From the NCBI GenBank assembly GCA_026397575.1, contig JAPLUP010000349.1:1-6192 (forward strand): 6,192 nt of DNA. The letters are read 5' to 3'. The notes beneath the pieces were generated by a model. It was given only the letters and a program-made list of their open reading frames with translations. It was not told the DNA's origin and searched no databases. Source of the stretch: Candidatus Zixiibacteriota bacterium (GTDB taxonomy: Bacteria; Zixibacteria; MSB-5A5; CAIYYT01). Position numbers and translations under genes: made by a program. This document shows, piece by piece, positions 1-4,911 of this stretch; the first letter of the stretch is position 1; the number at the start of each line of letters is the position of its first letter.

Positions 1-51
1 CACAAGGTCTTAGCGATCAAATTCGTTACTAACTGTAATTTCTGGCGAGAA

Positions 52-80
52 TTGACAACGCTGAGTTTCATCAATTGAAT
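52..80 (+). promoter_or_regulatory. Possible sigma-70-like promoter
   Basis: A perfect TTGACA -35 hexamer (52-57) is followed after 17 bases by TTGAAT (75-80), which matches TATAAT at four of six positions. Spacing is ideal but the -10 is weak, and the main sigma factor of this lineage may use other boxes. It lies about 230 bases ahead of gene 1, the only gene it could serve here. Confidence 0.25.
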
Positions 81-294
81 TGAAGCACTAAGAAGCTTAA
101 TCATACTTCGTGGACGAAGACTTCCGGATGCGTGTTGAGTCCCAAGTCAAGGCGCATCGCAGACTCGAACATTTGGATTTAGGTTCTTACCTGTATTAGG
201 CGACGCAAAGCCAAATTTGCACGGCGGAGACTGTAAAAAGGCCAAACAGCTACCGATTAAAGAAGTAACGGTAATGTAACTCTTTTCTCTAAGC

Positions 295-301
295 AAGGAG
301 G
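295..301 (+). promoter_or_regulatory. Ribosome binding site of gene 1
   Basis: AAGGAGG is a near-complete anti-Shine-Dalgarno match. It sits 7 bases before the ATG at 309 and only 4 bases before an in-frame TTG at 306. The spacing and the stronger codon favour ATG 309 as the start, which trims one residue from the longest possible reading frame. Confidence 0.85.
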
Positions 302-308
302 TTGCTTG

Positions 309-1298
309 ATGGCCCCCAACTGGCGTTTTATATCACTGGTGTTGATCTTCATCTTGCCGCTGGGTGTGACGTTTGTCAGCAGGGATGCTGCGACGGAACC
401 TAGCAGTGTGGAGGTGATTTGTGAGCTTGGCACTATCACAACTTCGCTGCCGGATTACCACGCAAATAACCACATAGTGCTTCCGGTGTACCTGGCGAAC
501 AACGGTTACAATGATTCAATCGCCGGTTTTACTTTATGGGTGAGGTCGACCTGGCCGGAGCTCTTGCGGTTCAGAGCGGACTCGACAGTGAACGATGTTG
601 TCTACGCCAAGTTCGACACGGTTGGCACGAGGAGTGGGGGGTTCGAGTTTTTTGACGCGCGAATCCAGGACGCTCTACACGGCCAGGTGAAAATATCAGC
701 CATATGTGAGAAAAACAGAGTGCCGCCCATTGTCAAACCGATTCCACCCGGTAGCGGTGTCTTGATGAATCTGATTATGGAAACGACTGAGGCTGATTCC
801 GTGTGCGACAATATGCCGATTCTGACGGTCAGGCTGCAGTTTGACAAGTCCATAACCAGTTTCTCGAATCCGGCGTCTCAGACAATCGGGTGCATCTACG
901 TCCTGAAAGTTGACACGGTTTACGGGTGTTGCACCAGTTGGAATAGCGACTTTACAGTTTGTCTACGTTACGCACCGCCAGATTCTATGTGTATCATTGA
1001 ACGCCTGTGGTGTGACTCTATCGATCCCGAAAGGCGGGTGCTGATTGACGGCTCCAACACGTTCATCTGCGGTCCCCCTTGCCAGTGCGGCGATGCCAAC
1101 GGCGATGCAGCCATCGACATCTCGGATGCCGTGTTCCTGATCAGTTTCATATTCTCGGGCGGTCAGGCTCCGGGCACCTGTGGCGGCTATTCCTATGGTT
1201 TTGGAGACGCTAACGGTGATGGCGGAGTCGACATCTCGGATGCCGTGTACCTAATAGGCTTTATATTTTCGGGAGGTCAGGCGCCCCATTGTCAGTAG
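309..1298 (+). CDS. Exported cohesin-like/dockerin-repeat protein
   Basis: This encodes a 329-residue secreted or surface protein with no catalytic motif that I recognise. Residues 6-24 form a hydrophobic signal peptide behind a single Arg. Residues ~34-225 look like a cohesin-type beta-sandwich: LPVYLANN (58-65), IAGF (71-74) and PPGSG (146-150) match the same landmarks in the two downstream genes. The C-terminus carries two dockerin-type calcium loops, D262-N264-D266-D270-D273 and D300-N302-D304-D308-D311, each followed by a hydrophobic helix (AVFLISFIF, AVYLIGFIF) and SGGQAP. Fourteen cysteines, including CC and CxC pairs, point to disulfides outside the cytoplasm. Unlike gene 2, it ends right after the second repeat, with no T9SS tail. 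The dockerin pair is clear; the cohesin-like label is by motif only, and the biological role is unknown. The likely partner is another surface protein or an internal domain. Confidence 0.93.
   Translation: MAPNWRFISLVLIFILPLGVTFVSRDAATEPSSVEVICELGTITTSLPDYHANNHIVLPVYLANNGYNDSIAGFTLWVRSTWPELLRFRADSTVNDVVYAKFDTVGTRSGGFEFFDARIQDALHGQVKISAICEKNRVPPIVKPIPPGSGVLMNLIMETTEADSVCDNMPILTVRLQFDKSITSFSNPASQTIGCIYVLKVDTVYGCCTSWNSDFTVCLRYAPPDSMCIIERLWCDSIDPERRVLIDGSNTFICGPPCQCGDANGDAAIDISDAVFLISFIFSGGQAPGTCGGYSYGFGDANGDGGVDISDAVYLIGFIFSGGQAPHCQ
1114..1134 (+). repeat. 21-bp exact direct repeat, copy 1
   Basis: This stretch, starting TCGACATCTCGG, encodes the IDISDAV part of the first dockerin loop of gene 1. 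It is identical to 1228-1248. The unit length is 114 bases (38 codons), so the two dockerin repeats are an in-frame tandem duplication. Confidence 0.9.
1228..1248 (+). repeat. 21-bp exact direct repeat, copy 2
   Basis: This is the second copy of the 1114-1134 sequence, encoding the matching part of the second dockerin loop. Flanking codons differ mostly at third positions (for example GGCGATGCC against GGAGACGCT). The identical core is therefore better conserved than its surroundings. Confidence 0.9.
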
Positions 1299-1355
1299 GC
1301 GCCGGTTCCTGACAGAGAATTAACACGAGTCTTAGAAAAGTATATTGAAGGTAAT

Positions 1356-1413
1356 GGAAATTGAAGGAGAAAAAAGTGGAAGGAGGTGAGAAGGATTTAA
1401 GGAGAAGAAGAGG
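1356..1413 (+). promoter_or_regulatory. Polypurine tract with orphan Shine-Dalgarno/GGA motifs
   Basis: Of the 51 bases at 1363-1413, 46 are purines. Six GGA triplets lie at 1356, 1366, 1378, 1382, 1393 and 1401. AAGGAGGTGA (1380-1389) is a ten-base match to the complement of the usual 16S rRNA 3' end, and AAGGAG recurs at 1364 and 1399. No good reading frame follows the strongest motif. The tract could be a leader bound by a GGA-recognising protein such as CsrA, a ribosome standby site, or the remnant of a lost gene start. The composition is certain; the role is inference. Confidence 0.35.
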
Positions 1414-1541
1414 CTTAAACGTTCAACCACCATCTGAGACGAGACAGAATCCGCCACAGTGTGCGTCGTTCTGTTGATCTCACCGGTCTGAAGGGCTCGC
1501 TATAGGCGAGATTCTTTAAGGCCTTTGGACTACAACAGAGT

Positions 1542-1563
1542 TCAGGGTGAGTGTTAACCCTGA
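1542..1563 (+). promoter_or_regulatory. Hairpin just upstream of the gene 2 ribosome binding site
   Basis: TCAGGGT (1542-1548) pairs perfectly with ACCCTGA (1557-1563) over an 8-base loop. The 3' arm ends 18 bases before the AAGGAG of gene 2. The following bases (TTCGTTTC) are not a T-tract, so a leader structure that stabilises the mRNA or tunes translation is more likely than a terminator. Confidence 0.4.
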
Positions 1564-1581
1564 TTCGTTTCAACAACCTTT

Positions 1582-1587
1582 AAGGAG
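1582..1587 (+). promoter_or_regulatory. Ribosome binding site of gene 2
   Basis: AAGGAG lies 6 bases before the ATG at 1594. This fixes the start at the signal peptide MKRNCLVLIF. Confidence 0.85.
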
Positions 1588-1593
1588 CTAAGA

Positions 1594-4404
1594 ATGAAAC
1601 GCAATTGTTTAGTTCTGATATTTTTGTTTATGCTTCTTCTCACAACAAGTGTTTTCGGCGCCCTCTCAGGTGACGTTTGCGTCAAATTCAACGGCGCAGC
1701 CAACCAGATATGGTACGGCTCTGAAAACAACGTGGAGATTTGGATTGCCAACTCCAATGACGTCTTGGGCATGTCTCTTGGTTTTGCGTGGACGAGTACG
1801 GTTACGGGGTTCTCGTGGAAGAACCCATACGGTAACAAGCCTCTCGGCACCGGCAAGAATTACATCCAAGAGTACAACGATGCCGTCAATATGATGGATA
1901 ATGCACTCAAGTTTGGCAAATTCATCGTCGTCAGTCCTGGTCCTCCTCCGGATACAGTCTTTACCCTTCCGGATTCGTTCCTAATCGGTGGCGCGGCGGT
2001 CGCCTCTGGTGATGGTGGTTTTCCGCTTCCGGCGAATATGACCAGCAGGAAATGCTATGATCTCATATTGATCATGCCGCCGGGATCCGGTGCTAACACT
2101 TTCTCGGTGAAGCCCATTTTCTACCCGCCAGCAGGTGCGTGGAAACTTGATTACGGTCCAGCCACCGGGTTTGTTATGCCGACCTTCTGCGGCAATTCGA
2201 CTGGCTCTGTTCCGACAGCCCCCACTTTACCTCCGGGGGTCATTATTGGGACCGATATAGTGGTGAAGCCGTGCGAAGTTCCGACAATCACAGGTCCTGG
2301 TGCTCAAGTACTTTCTAGCCACACTGGCTATACGTTTACTTTCAGTGCCACTGATGGTGAACCCGGCAAGACCTTTGTGGCTTGGGGCACTGATGTTGGC
2401 ACAATTGCTGGCCCAAAGACCGCTGGTGTGCTGACCATAACCCCGTCTCCGGCTAATCAATTTTGCCCTCCGGCCACGACGGACGTTATAGTGACAGCCA
2501 GCAATACTTGCGAGTTGCCGAATAATGTTGCGGACTATCCGTTCACCATTACGTGGACGAACGCCGCCCCGGACATCGACTGTCCGCTCTCGCCTGGGCA
2601 AACGGTAATGTTCGTCCCGTACACGAGAGCCTTTACTGCCACGGATGCTGATCCGGGTGACGCGGCGAGTCTGATTTGGGTGGCCACCAGCGGAGATGCT
2701 ATTGGTACGTTCGGTTTCGTCGGCAACCAGTTCACCTACAACCCGACTGGTTCCGGCACTCACCACTTCACTATCACTGCGACAGACGTATGCGGTGCCC
2801 AAGACGTTTGTGAATTTGTTGTTGATGTCGCTGCAATTCGAATGAATATCGTGGAGATCCCGAAGTTGGGTGACGATGGTGTATTCGTGTTCCAAGGTAC
2901 TTACACTACGGTACCGGTCAAAATGGGTCTGACGTTATTGTACTTGGCCGGTTACGACCTCTTGATTTACTACGATGCTTCCGCTTTGAGCTTTGTCTCC
3001 GCGACAATCGGTCCGACCTTCGCGGCTTGTCCTAATGGTTCTGGCTGGGAGTACTTCACTTACCGCTTCGGTGCTAATGGCAACTGCGGTGGTCCGTGTC
3101 CGTCTGGTCTGCTGAGACTTGTGGCTTTGGCCGAAACCAACAACGGTCCGAACCATCCGGGTTGCCCAGATGCCTTTGGCCAGCTCACCAAGGATCCTTA
3201 CGTAGTTTCGAATACGGTACTTGCCAATCTGAAGTTCTATGTCACCAATGACCGTAACTACGAGTGCCAGTTCACAGAGATAGGATTTGTCTGGCTTGAG
3301 TGCAGTGACAACGCTTTCTCAGACAGAACTGGTGACTCCCTCCACATTGCTGGGGATTCCGCCGTTCATAGTTTTGAGTGGAACAAATGGGATCTTGACC
3401 AGAAACTCATCCCCTGCGGACCTGCCGATTCGACATACGCCCTACTTTATGGTGGTTTCTGCCCAAAGGTTTGCCAAGTCAATCAAAACAAACCGGTCTA
3501 TTTTGACATGTTCTTCATGAACGGTGGTATTGATATCGCTTGCGCCAACGAAATCGACGCTCGTGGCGATATCAACTTGAACGGTATTGCCAACGAAATC
3601 GCGGACGCAGTACTATTCACCAACTTCTTCCTCAAAGGTATAGTAGCATTTCAAATTCCTTGTGAGCCTCTCGTTACTCCGCTTCAGTGTTCTAACAGAG
3701 TTCAAGGAAGGGTTGCCGCTACTGACGTCAACAATGACGGTCATCCGCTTACGGTTGGCGATCTGGTCTACTTGCTGCGCATTATCGTTGGTGATGCTCT
3801 GCCGATCGCGAAGTTGTCTCCGTTTGCAAGCTCTACGACGGTGAATTTTGCTAACGGTTCGGTTACGACCGAGTCTGGTAGCGAGATTGGCGCCGTTTAT
3901 GCGACGTTTGCGATCAACGGTGCTTACAACGTTGCGAGCAACACGAACATGCAGGTTGAGTTTGGCGAAGTCAATGGCGAGCTGAAAGTGCTTGTCTACT
4001 CCGGCATGACCAATCTGACGAATCGTATTGCTTCCGGCACTAACGAGCTGTTCACGGTGGGTGGTGATGTTGAGCTTAAGGGTGTTGAAGTTGCCGATTA
4101 TTATGGTAACATGCTGAACACTCGCGTCAACAAGATCTCTCTGCCGACCTCGTTTGCGCTATCACAGAACGTTCCCAACCCGTTCAACCCGACCACGAAG
4201 CTTGGTTTTGCTCTGCCGAACCAGACCGAGTGGACGCTGAGCATTTACAACGTTGCTGGCCAGCTGGTGAAGAACTTCAGCGGCAACAACATTGGTAATG
4301 TCTCTGTTGAGTGGGATGCTTCGATGGCTCCGTCCGGTGTTTACTTCTACAAGTTGAATGCCGGTTCATACTCCGACACCAAGAAAATGGTGCTGATGAA
4401 GTAA
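1594..4404 (+). CDS. T9SS-exported multidomain surface protein with cohesin-like, Ig-like and dockerin-like modules
   Basis: This encodes 936 residues with no visible enzyme motif; a structural or adhesive cell-surface role is likely. The signal peptide spans residues 1-22/23 (MKRN, a hydrophobic stretch, SVFGA). Residues ~27-215 are cohesin-like: VEIWIANSN (47-55), LGMSLGF (58-64), PPGSG (162-166). Two Ig/cadherin-like beta modules follow at ~227-323 and 324-412, with TDADPGD in the second. A second cohesin-like domain starts near 415: VPVKM (440-444), AGYDLLIYYD (452-461). The dockerin-like pair is RGDINLNG...EIAD (657-671) and TDVNNDG...VGD (710-723). A beta-rich module covers ~746-849. 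The C-terminus (850-936) is a T9SS type A sorting domain: SFALSQNVPNPFNPTT, a GVYFYKL strand and a basic KKMVLMK end. That tail is normally removed after outer-membrane transit. The T9SS machinery itself is not in the window. Confidence 0.96.
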   Translation: MKRNCLVLIFLFMLLLTTSVFGALSGDVCVKFNGAANQIWYGSENNVEIWIANSNDVLGMSLGFAWTSTVTGFSWKNPYGNKPLGTGKNYIQEYNDAVNMMDNALKFGKFIVVSPGPPPDTVFTLPDSFLIGGAAVASGDGGFPLPANMTSRKCYDLILIMPPGSGANTFSVKPIFYPPAGAWKLDYGPATGFVMPTFCGNSTGSVPTAPTLPPGVIIGTDIVVKPCEVPTITGPGAQVLSSHTGYTFTFSATDGEPGKTFVAWGTDVGTIAGPKTAGVLTITPSPANQFCPPATTDVIVTASNTCELPNNVADYPFTITWTNAAPDIDCPLSPGQTVMFVPYTRAFTATDADPGDAASLIWVATSGDAIGTFGFVGNQFTYNPTGSGTHHFTITATDVCGAQDVCEFVVDVAAIRMNIVEIPKLGDDGVFVFQGTYTTVPVKMGLTLLYLAGYDLLIYYDASALSFVSATIGPTFAACPNGSGWEYFTYRFGANGNCGGPCPSGLLRLVALAETNNGPNHPGCPDAFGQLTKDPYVVSNTVLANLKFYVTNDRNYECQFTEIGFVWLECSDNAFSDRTGDSLHIAGDSAVHSFEWNKWDLDQKLIPCGPADSTYALLYGGFCPKVCQVNQNKPVYFDMFFMNGGIDIACANEIDARGDINLNGIANEIADAVLFTNFFLKGIVAFQIPCEPLVTPLQCSNRVQGRVAATDVNNDGHPLTVGDLVYLLRIIVGDALPIAKLSPFASSTTVNFANGSVTTESGSEIGAVYATFAINGAYNVASNTNMQVEFGEVNGELKVLVYSGMTNLTNRIASGTNELFTVGGDVELKGVEVADYYGNMLNTRVNKISLPTSFALSQNVPNPFNPTTKLGFALPNQTEWTLSIYNVAGQLVKNFSGNNIGNVSVEWDASMAPSGVYFYKLNAGSYSDTKKMVLMK
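3562..3804 (+). other. Variant dockerin-like calcium-binding pair in gene 2
   Basis: The first loop has D659, N661, N663 and D671, followed by AVLFTNFFLKG. The second has D711, N713, D715 and D723, followed by LVYLLRIIVGD. In both, the first and last acidic ligands are 12 residues apart, against 11 in gene 1 and in classical dockerins. The shared extra residue shows a distinct subfamily rather than a single random insertion. A 28-residue linker with two cysteines (684-711) separates the halves. Calcium binding is inferred from the ligand pattern. Confidence 0.7.
4141..4401 (+). other. C-terminal T9SS type A sorting domain of gene 2
   Basis: Residues 850-936 show the full pattern of this family: LPTSFALSQNVPNPFNPTT at the entry strand, LSIYNVAGQLVK in the middle, WDASMAPSGVYFYKL, and a terminal TKKMVLMK. 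In known T9SS systems this tail routes a Sec-exported protein through the outer membrane and is then cleaved, often with attachment to the surface. FlgD-type Ig-fold domains look alike, but the C-terminal position and the signal peptide favour sorting. Confidence 0.88.
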
Positions 4405-4428
4405 TCCATCGGGGTTATCTTTTTTGTG

Positions 4429-4458
4429 GATATGGGGAGAGTAAAATCTCCCCATATC
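4429..4458 (+). terminator. Perfect 12-bp hairpin after gene 2
   Basis: GATATGGGGAGA (4429-4440) pairs perfectly with TCTCCCCATATC (4447-4458) over the 6-base loop GTAAAA. It begins 25 bases after the gene 2 stop codon. Only TT follows, so it is a poor intrinsic terminator by itself. It may act as a 3'-end stabiliser against exonucleases, or as a terminator in a lineage with relaxed T-tract needs. The stretch CTTTTTTG lies before it, on the wrong side for plus-strand termination. Confidence 0.55.
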
Positions 4459-4546
4459 TTAAACCAAATGAGAGAGTCTAAAGAAGAAAGACCGGAGGTA
4501 GTTAAAGACTGAATTTCTAACGGCTTACGAACGATGTGACTGATTC

Positions 4547-4601
4547 AGCTTGGCAAAGTGACGCACACATGAAGTTCGTCTGCCAGGCTATTTTTGTTTT
4601 T
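4547..4601 (+). terminator. Intrinsic terminator
   Basis: AGCTTGGCA (4547-4555) pairs with TGCCAGGCT (4581-4589) over 9 bp with one G-U. After a 4-base bulge, GACG (4560-4563) stacks with CGTC (4577-4580). The stem is followed at once by A and then TTTTTGTTTTT (4591-4601). Stem plus U-tract is the classical Rho-independent form. It lies about 145 bases past the gene 2 stop, so it would give gene 2 a long 3' UTR, or it could end a small RNA started within the gap. Confidence 0.65.
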
Positions 4602-4641
4602 GGGGCAGAGACTGTGAGTCGTTAGGAATGATTGCAAGAGA

Positions 4642-4696
4642 TTGCACACAATTATTGGACGCTGTGCAACACAGCGTATTCGTACTTTCGAAATAC
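4642..4696. promoter_or_regulatory. Dyad cluster, possible upstream activator site for gene 3
   Basis: Three overlapping or adjacent symmetric elements sit here. TTGCACA (4642-4648) and its inverse TGTGCAA (4663-4669) are 14 bases apart, which puts the half-sites two helical turns apart. ACGCTGTG-CAA-CACAGCGT (4659-4677) is a perfect 8-bp palindrome. TTTCGAAA (4686-4693) is a palindrome inside a near-symmetric GTAC...TAC frame. The cluster lies about 170-220 bases before the predicted gene 3 transcription start, a usual distance for binding of a sigma-54 activator. There is no T-tract, so it is not a terminator. The activator is unknown. Confidence 0.4.
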
Positions 4697-4837
4697 TTGC
4701 GTTCTATTTGTACTTCAGTGCACGCCCCTTGGCGGCTAGACAGACTAACTCACTTGATTGCACAAGGTTGCCTTGCGAACGATTCGTCGCTCGAGGAAAG
4801 CGGCCCTCGCGGTGATTCTGGCCCCCCCGGTCGGACA

Positions 4838-4854
4838 TTGGCATATATGTTGCT
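4838..4854 (+). promoter_or_regulatory. Sigma-54 (RpoN) type -24/-12 promoter of gene 3
   Basis: TTGGCATATATGTTGCT matches the RpoN consensus YTGGCACG-N4-TTGCW at 11 of 13 fixed positions. The -24 GG (4840-4841) and the -12 GC (4852-4853) are separated by exactly the required 10 bases. The predicted start near 4865 gives a leader of about 47 bases before ATG 4912. I looked for GG-N10-GC in this setting ahead of genes 1 and 2 and found none. Sigma-54 promoters need an enhancer-binding ATPase, which fits the dyads upstream. Confidence 0.6.
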
Positions 4855-4901
4855 CGAAAGGGTTGCGTGGATTACAGAGACGAGTGTGCCCGGAACGGGA
4901 C

Positions 4902-4908
4902 AGGAAAG
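4902..4908 (+). promoter_or_regulatory. Ribosome binding site of gene 3
   Basis: AGGAAAG includes AGGA ending 6 bases before the ATG at 4912. It is modest in strength, weaker than the sites of genes 1 and 2. It supports this start, which opens directly on a signal peptide. Confidence 0.6.
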
Positions 4909-4911
4909 ATC

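Larger units (their letters stand above)
1..308. other. Non-coding region upstream of gene 1
   Basis: I see no supported gene here. One plus-strand frame is open from the left edge to a TGA at 76-78, but its 25 residues resemble nothing I know, so I do not call it a gene tail. The stretch holds a possible sigma-70-like promoter (52-80), a tight hairpin CTTCGT-GG-ACGAAG (106-119), and a nested dyad in which GATGCG (127-132) pairs with CGCATC (153-158) around an inner TTGA/TCAA (135-138, 147-150). It ends with the gene 1 ribosome binding site. There is no tRNA-like cloverleaf. If transcription starts near position 87, the leader is about 220 nt, long enough to be structured. Confidence 0.6.
1299..1593. 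other. Gap between genes 1 and 2: leader and polypurine region
   Basis: No gene is supported here. No hairpin with a T-tract follows gene 1, so I see no intrinsic terminator for it. The stretch holds the purine-rich tract (1356-1413), a dyad of GAGACAGAA (1441-1449) with TTCTGT and CTC (1469-1474, 1479-1481) that has a 4-base bulge, a small hairpin CTCGC/GCGAG near 1497-1511, a hairpin at 1542-1563, and the gene 2 ribosome binding site. I found no convincing -35/-10 pair. Gene 2 could be read from gene 1 or from a promoter type I cannot recognise. Confidence 0.6.
4405..4911. other. 507-base gap between genes 2 and 3
   Basis: No gene is supported here. In order it holds a perfect 12-bp hairpin without a T-tract (4429-4458), a purine-rich stretch (4467-4500), an intrinsic terminator (4547-4601), a cluster of dyads (4630-4696), a further GATTGCACA copy (4756-4764), a sigma-54-type promoter (4838-4854) and the gene 3 ribosome binding site. 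An ATG-to-TGA frame at 4628-4915 overlaps the gene 3 start, but it lacks a ribosome site and any recognisable domain, so I leave it out. Confidence 0.7.

Noticed and set aside
150..185. GTTCGAGTC on the minus strand, resembling a tRNA T-loop
   Set aside because: The flanking five bases on each side do not pair, and no acceptor or anticodon arm can be assembled around it.
306..308. TTG as the start codon of gene 1
   Set aside because: It is in frame, but only 4 bases from AAGGAGG. The ATG at 309 has 7-base spacing and is the stronger codon.
1278..1312. GGCGCC pair around the gene 1 stop as a terminator stem
   Set aside because: The stem is only 6 bp, each arm is self-palindromic, and no T-tract follows.
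2227..2895. Minus-strand open frame of 222 codons
   Set aside because: It is antisense within gene 2, Arg- and Ser-rich, with no recognisable family and no ribosome site. Gene 2 is coherent across the whole stretch.
4589..4596. TATTTTTG as a Bacteroidetes-type -7 box (TAnnTTTG)
   Set aside because: It is the start of the terminator T-tract, and no TTG lies at the required distance of about 19-21 bases upstream.
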